This document shows positions 49,260-56,765 of a stretch of DNA of 64,000 bases, piece by piece (the first letter of the stretch is position 1; each line of letters begins with the position of its first letter). Source of the DNA: JBGSPQ01 sp041738505 (GTDB taxonomy: Bacteria > Patescibacteriota > Gracilibacteria > UBA1369); NCBI GenBank assembly GCA_041738505.1, contig JBGSPQ010000040.1:14695-78694 (forward strand), in the 5' to 3' direction. The translations under genes were made by a program, and so were the position numbers. Under the pieces are notes generated by a model that was not told the DNA's origin, ran no database searches, and saw nothing but the letters and a program-made list of their open reading frames with translations.

Positions 49260-49286
49260 TCGGACTGCGGGGAAATGCCGGCGTTG

Positions 49287-49526
49287 TCAGCTTTTGTCTC
49301 TTTCGGATAATTGAGCGAGTGTTTTTTCACGCATCAACATCTCTACGTGTTCCGTGGCGAAAACGGGTATTTCCGGTGTGCCCGTTTCCGTTTGCTTAAG
49401 GATATTCCGCAGATCCGCTTTGGTTTTTTCAACTACAGCCAACGGCACTTCGATGTAAGACCAGGAATCTTTTTCCAGAGGGTTTTGCGCCCGAGTCTCC
49501 AGACAGCTGACCGCCTTTCTTTTCAT
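49287..49526 (-). CDS. Small hypothetical protein
   Basis: 79 residues, not recognised. Mostly helical, charged, with no hydrophobic segment: WSYIEVPLAVVEKTKADLRNILKQTETGTPEIPVFATEHVEMLMREKTLAQLSE. Purine-rich GGGG lies immediately before the ATG, too close to be an ideal ribosome-binding site. It is the only plausible frame in 49260-49642, and its coding status is moderately supported by amino-acid composition. Confidence 0.45.
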   Translation of the reverse strand: MKRKAVSCLETRAQNPLEKDSWSYIEVPLAVVEKTKADLRNILKQTETGTPEIPVFATEHVEMLMREKTLAQLSERDKS

Positions 49527-49642
49527 CCCCTTTTTTAAGGCAATATTCGGATAAGCCCTCTAAAACCGGCATTATGGGTTATTTATGGTAGGACAAAATA
49601 AAACAAAAGCATAAGAATGTCAATATGTGGCAGGCGGAAATC

Positions 49643-51169
49643 TTATGGAGCGGAGTCGTGGAGGTTGTTAGAACGGTTTTTCTCTGAATTCCTGTCTTTT
49701 TTTAGATTAACGAACATTTGCCAGGCCATGCCTTTATACGTAGGAGAGTTGCAGATGGGGCAATAAAAGCGCTTTTTGTATTGTTCAATGATTTCTTTGG
49801 GACTTAAATATGTAATAAATCCCCAGTTGCATTGAGTGCAAGCTATTGGCAAGTCAATATCTTCTCTCATCAATGTTAAACCAAATTTTCCAAATGCTTC
49901 TTTCTTTATTTCCTTAACAAGTACTATTAAAAATGAATCATCGATTGAATGCTCATTACCATAAATATTTTTTTTAGCCAATAAAGCAAAACAAATGTAT
50001 TGAACAATTTTTTTCTGTGCCTCGGTAAATTTTCTTTTCAATTCGTTTACCGTTTCTGTGTCCGCAAATAGATGTTTAATATGATCTGAAACTTCGGTCA
50101 TCACTTGATTGGGATCATGACTCCTGACAGATTTACTTTGGGCTAAAAAAGCAACATATTCATCGGGTGAAATAGCCAATATACTGGCTAATTCCTTTGC
50201 CAAGATTATTTGTTGTTTTCTGGGCATGGCTTGCCCCGGCTCAGCCTGTACGGATTTTCCAAATAAATAAAAAATTGACATCGCCCTTTCGGGTTCACCT
50301 AAAGCTAGCTCATTTAAAAAATCGTCCAATGCTTTGGGCCAAGTCCAGTTATGGTGCGTAGCCATGGGTATTTTTTCCTTTTTCCTGAATTTTTCGAGTA
50401 ATTGGGGAAAATTTTCGGTAACCGCCTCGTGTTCAGATGCTTCAATTTTTGTAATTTGAAGGTAATTAAATACTATCCCAAGGATCTCTTCATGAGTCAT
50501 CCATTCATCACGATAAATAATGAAGTATTTGTTTTTTATTTCTTCAGGAATGTCTAACTGAAAATTTTTGTTAATGATAATAACACTGCCTTCCGGCAGT
50601 ACCGTGCCTCCCACATAAAAAGTATCTACCGCAAGCAAGCATTCAGGTTTGCCATTTTGTTGCACCATGCTTTTGCCCGGAATGACATATAATAATGGAG
50701 TCCCTTCCCAGTTTCCCATCATATGGCTTGCCACTTTATGATTCAGAGTAAAATGTTGGGTTCTACGACCATAATAATTGGTTCCCGAGCTTTCAAGGCT
50801 TGTTGGAAGGTCCAATAATTGCTTTCTTTCATTAATTTGTGGCGGGAAATCAGTGGTCCTAATAAAAACAAGATTACTCCATCCCAGTTTTTGATCAGGC
50901 AGCAAAGGTCTACCTGACGGGAACTGTGGATCTCTTTTTAAAGGCTGGCAACGCCATTTAATTTTTTCCAGAATAGGTGAAATTTGTGCACGTATCAGCT
51001 CAAGACGTGTATTTTTTTCCTCTTCATCACAGTCTGACAAGGTTTTTGTTTTTATATCCGAAAAAGACCGGTCATTTTGTTCCATGAATGCTTTCTTAAT
51101 AAGAATCATTAAATTATAACACGTTTCAGTTAACGTGTCATGGAGCCGTTGACGTAATAATGGGTTCAT
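49643..51169 (-). CDS. Unknown 508-residue protein with C-terminal zinc ribbon
   Basis: Unrecognised. The start is supported by a consensus AGGAGG 10 nt upstream, rare in this window. The N-terminal half is mixed (TNYYGRRTQHFTLNHKVASHM, LLAVDTFYVGGTVLPEGSVIIINKNFQLDIPEEI), and the second half is helical, with a weak helix-turn-helix-like stretch (AKELASILAISPDEYVAFL). Residues about 445-485 carry CTQCNWGF...FYCPICNSPTY, a CxxC/CxxC zinc ribbon. DNA is more AT-rich than in neighbours. Its 5' codons contain a near copy of the tRNA-Thr 3' end (51140-51154) and its 3' end a weaker one. It might be a regulator or element-encoded protein; no function is assigned. Confidence 0.65.
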   Translation of the reverse strand: MNPLLRQRLHDTLTETCYNLMILIKKAFMEQNDRSFSDIKTKTLSDCDEEEKNTRLELIRAQISPILEKIKWRCQPLKRDPQFPSGRPLLPDQKLGWSNLVFIRTTDFPPQINERKQLLDLPTSLESSGTNYYGRRTQHFTLNHKVASHMMGNWEGTPLLYVIPGKSMVQQNGKPECLLAVDTFYVGGTVLPEGSVIIINKNFQLDIPEEIKNKYFIIYRDEWMTHEEILGIVFNYLQITKIEASEHEAVTENFPQLLEKFRKKEKIPMATHHNWTWPKALDDFLNELALGEPERAMSIFYLFGKSVQAEPGQAMPRKQQIILAKELASILAISPDEYVAFLAQSKSVRSHDPNQVMTEVSDHIKHLFADTETVNELKRKFTEAQKKIVQYICFALLAKKNIYGNEHSIDDSFLIVLVKEIKKEAFGKFGLTLMREDIDLPIACTQCNWGFITYLSPKEIIEQYKKRFYCPICNSPTYKGMAWQMFVNLKKDRNSEKNRSNNLHDSAP

Positions 51170-51224
51170 GTACTATATTCCTCCTGTTTTGGATTTCACC
51201 TAAAGATGAACAAGATTTTCTATC

Positions 51225-51809
51225 TTACAGAATCACTCTTTCCAATTGTTCGATAGCGTGTTGCATGTCCTCTCTAACCGACAATCTGGTTACACTAGTT
51301 TCTTCTGTATTGAACTTTAAAAATGCAAAGTTTGGATTTTCCGTCATTTCCTCTTCTGTAATGGGTTCTGACTGAGCGTTAATTCTGTCCCATGCAGCCG
51401 TATGGTTTGGTGGGTCATGTAAGTCACTTTGAATAATTCTTTCCCTGATTCGTTTTTTTGCGACTTGTTCGCTGCATTCACATTGAATCAAGACTGCCAT
51501 TAGTTCTCTATTTAGTCTGATACTAACCTCTTCTATTACTCTATAGCTCTGTTCCCTGGAACGGCGCCTGACATATGGGGTGGCTATAATAACAGGTTCT
51601 CCGGCCAATAATGATGTAATTTTTCTGGCAAATATTTCCCTCATAATTATGGGGGTGTCCTTTGGATCGTAATGAGTTATTCCAAATTCTCGCCTGACTA
51701 AATCCGGATCCAATACCGGCACATCAAGTACTTTTGCCAGCTTTCCCGCCGCTGTAGATTTTCCCGTGCTGGAATTACCTGTAAAAAGATATAAATCCAG
51801 TTTGTTCAT
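51225..51809 (-). CDS. P-loop kinase-like protein (AAA_33/zeta-like)
   Basis: 194 residues from the ATG at 51809, with GAAGAAGAG upstream; an upstream in-frame start would precede the promoter. Walker A TGNSSTGKSTAAGKLA (Lys17), DPDLVRREF as the acidic base region, VIIATPYVRRRSREQ as a Walker B-like strand, and IRERIIQSD with arginines near the lid. This layout is that of small kinases such as AAA_33, chloramphenicol phosphotransferase or zeta toxin. No antitoxin-like gene is adjacent. AT-rich, same strand as the 508-residue gene (55-nt gap). Confidence 0.75.
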   Translation of the reverse strand: MNKLDLYLFTGNSSTGKSTAAGKLAKVLDVPVLDPDLVRREFGITHYDPKDTPIIMREIFARKITSLLAGEPVIIATPYVRRRSREQSYRVIEEVSIRLNRELMAVLIQCECSEQVAKKRIRERIIQSDLHDPPNHTAAWDRINAQSEPITEEEMTENPNFAFLKFNTEETSVTRLSVREDMQHAIEQLERVIL

Positions 51810-51834
51810 CTCTTCTTCAAAAAAAATGGAGATT

Positions 51835-51863
51835 ATAATAATAGATTTATGCCTTTTTGTCAA
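51835..51863 (-). promoter_or_regulatory. Promoter of the P-loop kinase gene
   Basis: Minus strand: perfect TTGACA (51858-51863), 17-nt spacer, TATTAT (51835-51840). It begins 15 nt before the SecD-like gene's stop, so the kinase is not wholly dependent on read-through. Confidence 0.7.
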
Positions 51864-51877
51864 ATCCCCTTTTATAA

Positions 51878-52339
51878 TCACATATCGGTCGGGGAAATGC
51901 CGGAATTGATGGTGTTCGCGAGGTCGTTGGCATCATCGATAGTGAATTGGCCTGTTATCTGGACCGCGCCTCCTGTGATGGCCTCCAGAACGGTGGGGGT
52001 GGTAATTAGTTCGTCGCCGACGAAAATGGCGATGGGTTTGCCAATGTTGCGTGTGGTTATTTCGGTGAGCAGTTGGGTGCCCGCATAATTAAATTCCACC
52101 ATCACGAACGGCTCGTTTGTGAACGTGCTGAATTGAACGTCCGCTTTTTTAACGTGGCGACTGTCCAGTCCGGTTTCCATCCAGGGGTCTTCGTCCGGTG
52201 CGTAAGCGGGTTTGAGTTCTTTCATGATGAATTGCCCCGTTGGCGGTGCGGTGTCTTGTGTGTCCACGGGTTGGCTGACGTTGCCGGCGGAGATGCCGGT
52301 AAAGAGCAGTAAACTTAAAAGGGCGTTTATAAGTGACAT
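51878..52339 (-). CDS. Stand-alone SecD P1 (head) domain-like secreted protein
   Basis: 153 residues from the ATG at 52339. A hydrophobic N-terminal segment (MSLINALLSLLLFTGISAGN) is a signal peptide or anchor; then after a short linker comes a clear match to the periplasmic head region of SecD: WMETGLDSRHVKKADVQF, VMVEFNYAGTQLLTEITTRNIGKPIAIFVGDELITTPTVLEAITGGAVQITGQFTIDDANDLANTINSG. In full SecD this is followed by 'LP.P..' and five membrane helices; here the protein stops. It may be a degraded secD fragment or a dedicated binding protein. It starts 12 nt after the 3' end of tRNA-Thr and may share its transcript. Confidence 0.72.
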   Translation of the reverse strand: MSLINALLSLLLFTGISAGNVSQPVDTQDTAPPTGQFIMKELKPAYAPDEDPWMETGLDSRHVKKADVQFSTFTNEPFVMVEFNYAGTQLLTEITTRNIGKPIAIFVGDELITTPTVLEAITGGAVQITGQFTIDDANDLANTINSGISPTDM

Positions 52340-52351
52340 GGGGAATAAATA

Positions 52352-52427
52352 TGGAGCCGCTGACGGGAATCGAACCCGTGACCTCATCCTTACCATGGAT
52401 GCGCTCTACCATCTGAGCTACGGCGGC
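52352..52427 (-). tRNA. tRNA-Thr (anticodon GGT)
   Basis: 76 nt with encoded CCA. Acceptor GCCGCCG/CAGCGGC with a C6-A67 mismatch, D arm GCTCAG...GAGC, anticodon stem CATCC/GGATG with loop ATGGTAA, T arm ACGGGTTCGATTCCCGT, discriminator U. Reads ACC/ACU. Confidence 0.93.
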
Positions 52428-52440
52428 GTGGTGTGAATTA

Positions 52441-52452
52441 AGCTACGGCGGC
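52441..52452. repeat. Direct repeat of the tRNA-Thr 5' part
   Basis: AGCTACGGCGGC at 52441-52452 repeats 52416-52427 (tRNA-Thr acceptor and D-stem start), 13 nt outside the tRNA. Confidence 0.5.
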
Positions 52453-52542
52453 TTGATTTGAACTGTACTATTCAGCTTAAAATCAATAGCGGGAAGCAAC
52501 GTGTGGAAATTTTATCATGTAATGATGAAATTGCAATGAATC

Positions 52543-52570
52543 TTGACTATTTTTGGCAATGTGTTATTTA
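52543..52570 (+). promoter_or_regulatory. Promoter of the 52605 gene
   Basis: TTGACT (52543-52548), 16-nt spacer, TATTTA (52565-52570) with extended -10 TG (52562-52563). Leader of about 28 nt to the ATG at 52605. Confidence 0.6.
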
Positions 52571-52604
52571 AGGTAACAAACTTATTTTTTTGATTACCGA
52601 TTTT

Positions 52605-54347
52605 ATGTATACCGCGCCGCCGCCAAAGGATTTGAATGAGGAGCCGATTGATTTGGAGTCCGCCAAAGATATTGTGACCGATATGGCTCAAAGACTTTAT
52701 GCACATTTTTCTCAGATGAATTTGAACGCGGATCAGTGGCTGAAGTGTCTGGAAAATTTTTTGGCTGAGGAGGAGGGGCAGGGCCAGAATATAACCTGCC
52801 CGGCCGATGTGGATGCGAAAATCGCCACGATTTTGCAGAATGACAAGCATATTCCGCTGAATCAGATTTCGGAGGATGCTAAAAAGGCCGTATACCGTGA
52901 GGTGGCGGAGTGGCTTGCGGCGGAAAAGATTTGTGAAAAGATGATCAAATATGAAAGATCCATTGAGGACGGGTTGAAAAGCGGCCGGCTGATGCGGTTT
53001 AAGACAATCAAGGAGGTTAATGTGCTGAAAGATGACGGTGACGCTTTTGGGGCCGCTTCTTCCGTTGAGGAAATGACAGATTTTTTGCAGGAAAATTATG
53101 TTGTGGATATGCTGGGGCCGATTGTGGGAGCGGGAGCCAGGGTGGAGGTTCGCGAGTTGAAGCCGGTAAAGTTTCCTTTGCCTTATCCCGAAAACGATGA
53201 GCTTAGGGAGGGGCTGATGATTAAAATTCCCAATCGTTTTTTGGTTGTTCGCCTGACTAAGAAAAGTTATCGTAATGTTCTTGGAGATGCTGTTGCGGAA
53301 AGCGAAAAAAATGCCATTAAAGCTTTTGTGCTGGCTTCGGAGTTGTTGTTTTTTCCGGGTAAAGAAAACAGCGTGGAGGGTGTTTCCGCATGTGTGCGCG
53401 CCGATGTCTCCGGGGTTACCGAGGAGGAGCCGGAAAATGAATCACTTAATGGACCTTTAAGTCCGGCGGAGAAACATTCCTTTATCCCGCCTTTATTGAT
53501 TATTCAGGCTCAGATAGGAGATTCTGGTCCGATGGAATATATGACGATTCAAAAAAAGGTAATGGCTCAGGGATCGGTGTTAAGAAATGATTGGGAGATG
53601 AAGAGGGACTTGAAAGTCATTCCGGGTTTTAAGGAAAAGGTGCGGCTGTTTGTGGCGGCCTGCAAAAATTTTCATGAGGCCACGGGTTTGCTTCCCGATT
53701 TGGTGGGGAACGGTAATGTTCTTTATACAAAAAGAGGGAATATTTATCTGGTGGATATTAATAATATCACCGGTCAACCGGATTACAGGCTGATTGCCTT
53801 GATTGGTCTGGCAAAGGATCTTCAGGGGAAAATGGAAAGTGATCGTATTGAGGAGGAAAAAAAAGTAAGATATCGAAAAGAATTTCTTGAAATAAGAAAG
53901 GAGATTTTAGAGGAAATGGAGGGCAAGCCTCAATATGAGGAATTCTGCAATGATGCCGCCATTGATCGTATTCTGGACACACTTTATATGGAAAAAAATG
54001 ATTTTGTGCGCGTGGGGTTTTTACGAGCCGTTCGTTTGATTGATAATTTAAAAATTCCTATTTTTCTTCATAATATAAGTAATTTGATGGGTATTGAAAT
54101 TGATGTGTTGCAGAGTGAATTGGACAAAGGGGAAATATCGGAAGAGGAGTTTCAGCGCGGGAAGGAGGCTTTGAACGATGATCCATTATATAAGCCGTTA
54201 AGAAGTGCCGTTGGGGTGTGGAAAAACAAGAGATGTTATGTTTTTGAAGATATTTTGGATAATAAAGAGCAGGGTCATAACAACTGGATAGCAGATTATG
54301 TAAGTAAAATTTACGGGAATATTAATAGTGACGGATTGGGGTTGTAG
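52605..54347 (+). CDS. Unknown cytoplasmic protein, possible protein-kinase-like fold
   Basis: 580 residues from the ATG at 52605 (a TTG 15 nt earlier is in frame). Soluble, acidic and unrecognised. Around residues 355-395, FHEATGLLPDLVGNGNVLYTKRGNIYLVDINNITGQ has the spacing of a kinase catalytic loop and DFG-like strand (D-x4-N...IYLVDIN), as in atypical kinases or aminoglycoside phosphotransferases; the usual H-x-D is replaced by L-L-P-D. Earlier, GLMIKIPNRFLVVRLTK could be the ATP-lysine strand. The C-terminal 130 residues are helical. The fold is tentative, and a structure prediction would decide. Confidence 0.6.
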   Translation: MYTAPPPKDLNEEPIDLESAKDIVTDMAQRLYAHFSQMNLNADQWLKCLENFLAEEEGQGQNITCPADVDAKIATILQNDKHIPLNQISEDAKKAVYREVAEWLAAEKICEKMIKYERSIEDGLKSGRLMRFKTIKEVNVLKDDGDAFGAASSVEEMTDFLQENYVVDMLGPIVGAGARVEVRELKPVKFPLPYPENDELREGLMIKIPNRFLVVRLTKKSYRNVLGDAVAESEKNAIKAFVLASELLFFPGKENSVEGVSACVRADVSGVTEEEPENESLNGPLSPAEKHSFIPPLLIIQAQIGDSGPMEYMTIQKKVMAQGSVLRNDWEMKRDLKVIPGFKEKVRLFVAACKNFHEATGLLPDLVGNGNVLYTKRGNIYLVDINNITGQPDYRLIALIGLAKDLQGKMESDRIEEEKKVRYRKEFLEIRKEILEEMEGKPQYEEFCNDAAIDRILDTLYMEKNDFVRVGFLRAVRLIDNLKIPIFLHNISNLMGIEIDVLQSELDKGEISEEEFQRGKEALNDDPLYKPLRSAVGVWKNKRCYVFEDILDNKEQGHNNWIADYVSKIYGNINSDGLGL

Positions 54348-54435
54348 ATTTTTTAAGCGAATTTTTAGAAAATTTTAATGTCCGGGTGTTAGGGTGGGAT
54401 TAATTCCGCGCGGGAGATTATTCTTAACCTAAAAA

Positions 54436-55947
54436 ATGATGATTAATAAGGCCTTTTTTGGCGTGCTTACGGGGGTGATCGCGGTTTACGCGGTTTTTGG
54501 TTCGTTTGGCGTTTTGCCGGTACTGGCGGCGAGTCCGGGTACGGTGGTGATTAACGAGGTTGCCTGGGCGGGTTCGGCCGATTCGGCGAATGACGAGTGG
54601 ATTGAATTGTTTAACACGACGGGCGCCGCCGTTGATTTGTCCGGATGGACGATTAGTGATGATAACGGCGCTTCTGTTTATGCGCTTGGCGGGACGATCG
54701 CGGCGCACGGGTATTTTCTAATTGAGGATAGCGAGGCTGTTGTGAATCCTAACGTTGCGGATTTGATTGTGAATTTGTCATTGGCCAATACGGGGGATAG
54801 TCTGGTGTTGTATGACGAAGGATCGCAGGTTATTGACGCTGTGAATTCTTCCGGGGGTATGTGGTTTGCGGGAAGTTCTGCAACTTATGCCACGATGGAA
54901 AGGATTAACGCCACGGAAAGCGGTGATAATCCGGCCAACTGGGTAAACGGCAGCGGTACCGGGGCCACCGCTTCTTTGGGTTCTTTGATTGCGGGTACTC
55001 CGGGGGTATTGAACAGTGCCAGTTCGGCGCCGGTTTTGGGAACGGATATTTTGATGAGTGTTTCCGATTCCACTCCCGATGTTGGCGGACAGATTACTGT
55101 TTCCGTTAACGCGGAGAACGCGGTTGATTTGTTTTCCTATGGATTTGAGGTTGCTTATGATCCGGCGGTGCTGGTTCTTTCGGCCGTTTCCCGGGGTTCG
55201 TTTTTGAGCGAGAACGGAGCGGTCGCGACTTCTTTTCAGTACGGTCTGGAAGACGGTACTCCCGGGAAGTTGCTGGTTGCGGAGGCGCGGACGATTGACC
55301 CCAAGAGCGGAGTTTTTGGCGGTGGCATGCTATTTGATATGACTTTTGATGTGATTGGAGGCGGTGGTGCTCAGTCGGATATTTCTTTTGGTCCGGACAG
55401 TTTTGTTTCCGATTCCGCGGGCGAGCTGCCCGCAGGTTATACGGGCGCGATTATTACTCCGCTGGTGGCGAGTGTTAATCCCGCGACAAATCTGCAGGCC
55501 ATTGAAGCGGCCGAAAGATATTCAATCCAGCTTTCCTGGAATCCTTCGGCGGACGCCTCTTTGTACCGTGTGTACAGGTTGAATCCTCATGGCAATTATG
55601 TGCTGTTGGGGGAGACCGCATCCACTTTGTTTGTGGACGGCGATGCGGTTGCGGGCGGAGGCAAAATCATTCCCAATCATGAATACGGTTATCGGGTGAT
55701 TGCCGTTCGTGATGCCGTGGAGAGTGTGGCGGCCGATGTGAACGGGGTGGAAACCCGCGGTCTGAAGGGTGATAATAACAGGTCGGACAGAGTGGACGGG
55801 CGTGATTTGGATAATCTGGCCCGTCAATTTGCCTTTGATGATACGGATCCGGGTTTTGATCCGCTTACGGATACCACTTATGACGGTACGACGGATGGAA
55901 GCGATTTGATTGATTTGGGTATGACTTTTGCTCTTACTTACAGCTAA
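54436..55947 (+). CDS. Secreted protein: lamin-tail domain, cohesin-like domain, FN3-like domain, dockerin-like C-terminus
   Basis: 503 residues. Signal peptide (residues 1-32, ending LPVLAAS). Residues 36-150: lamin-tail domain (GTVVINEVAWAGSAD..NDEWIELFNTTGAAVDLSGWTISD). Residues about 200-335: cohesin-like beta-sandwich (ILMSVSDSTPDVGGQITVSVNAENAVDLFSYGFEVAYDPAVLVL...SGVFGGGMLFDMTFDVI). Residues about 350-440: FN3-like (IQLSWNPSADASLYRVYRL). The last 60 residues have two Ca-binding loops, DNNRSDRVDGRDLDNLARQF and TYDGTTDGSDLIDLGMTF, as in type I dockerins. One protein therefore carries both halves of a cohesin/dockerin interaction. A partner is the next gene. Confidence 0.82.
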   Translation: MMINKAFFGVLTGVIAVYAVFGSFGVLPVLAASPGTVVINEVAWAGSADSANDEWIELFNTTGAAVDLSGWTISDDNGASVYALGGTIAAHGYFLIEDSEAVVNPNVADLIVNLSLANTGDSLVLYDEGSQVIDAVNSSGGMWFAGSSATYATMERINATESGDNPANWVNGSGTGATASLGSLIAGTPGVLNSASSAPVLGTDILMSVSDSTPDVGGQITVSVNAENAVDLFSYGFEVAYDPAVLVLSAVSRGSFLSENGAVATSFQYGLEDGTPGKLLVAEARTIDPKSGVFGGGMLFDMTFDVIGGGGAQSDISFGPDSFVSDSAGELPAGYTGAIITPLVASVNPATNLQAIEAAERYSIQLSWNPSADASLYRVYRLNPHGNYVLLGETASTLFVDGDAVAGGGKIIPNHEYGYRVIAVRDAVESVAADVNGVETRGLKGDNNRSDRVDGRDLDNLARQFAFDDTDPGFDPLTDTTYDGTTDGSDLIDLGMTFALTYS

Positions 55948-56056
55948 AAGTCCCTTATTGCCGGCGCGCCCGCTTTTGCTGTAATGCGGGGCGGGCCTGT
56001 CGGCGCGGGTAATCATGGAGCTGATTTTGCTTTATATATTATGTAAACGGATTTAT

Positions 56057-56722
56057 ATGAATAATTCATTGAAAATTCTGGCGGAGGCGGAGGGTGGGTT
56101 ACGGAGCGATGATGGTCTGATAAAAATCAATGTGCGGGCCGAAAATGTGCCAAATAATTTGTTTGGTGTTTCTTTTTATTTGCGGATTGAAGGCGGTGAG
56201 TGGAAGTTAAAGGGGTTTGAATCGGGGAACGTTTTTGAGGGTGCCGATCCGATGGTTCTGGTGAAAGAAAAGGATGGTGATTTTGTTGTGGCTGGGATGA
56301 GTTTGCGTTTGATGGATGAGGTGCGGACGACCGACGGGTTGATTTTGTCCTTTTTTATTGAGCCGGAGGTGAATGGTGATTTTAATATGGTTTTTGAAAA
56401 CGGCGTGGCGAGTGTTTTTGATGGAGGAAGGAAGGATTTGGATAATGTGGTTTGGGAGGGAGGGGAGTTTGGCGTTACGGGAATTTTAGTGGATGAAAAT
56501 GTTGTTTTGTTGAGTGGGGAAGAAGGTACGGATGAGGATGGGGAGGTGTTGTCCGCAGGATTGACGGAGGTGAGAGCGGATTTGCTTAATTCGCCTGTGA
56601 GCGCGGGGGCGGGTGAATCGGCTTTGACCGATGTATATGTGTTTCTTGCGGCTGCATTGCTGATTATGATTGCAGGTTATTTTGTTTTTTTGAGGTTTGG
56701 AAAAGGTGGTTTTAAAAGGTGA
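56057..56722 (+). CDS. Cohesin-like domain protein with C-terminal membrane anchor
   Basis: 221 residues from the ATG at 56057. Starts directly with the beta domain (SLKILAEAEGGLRSDDGLIKINVRAENVPNNLFGVSFYLRIEGGEWKLKGFE...TTDGLILSFFIEPEVNGDFNMVF), a cohesin-like core, and no signal peptide is seen. A Ser/Glu/Gly linker precedes a C-terminal membrane helix (VYVFLAAALLIMIAGYFVFL) with a basic end. Either the real start lies upstream, or insertion is tail-anchored with the domain outside. The region 55948-56056 holds only a GC-rich inverted repeat. It is a plausible membrane receptor for the dockerin-ended protein upstream. Confidence 0.68.
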   Translation: MNNSLKILAEAEGGLRSDDGLIKINVRAENVPNNLFGVSFYLRIEGGEWKLKGFESGNVFEGADPMVLVKEKDGDFVVAGMSLRLMDEVRTTDGLILSFFIEPEVNGDFNMVFENGVASVFDGGRKDLDNVVWEGGEFGVTGILVDENVVLLSGEEGTDEDGEVLSAGLTEVRADLLNSPVSAGAGESALTDVYVFLAAALLIMIAGYFVFLRFGKGGFKR

Positions 56723-56765
56723 TTTGGGTTATTATGGCGCCGCTTTATGATATAAAAATTTTTTT

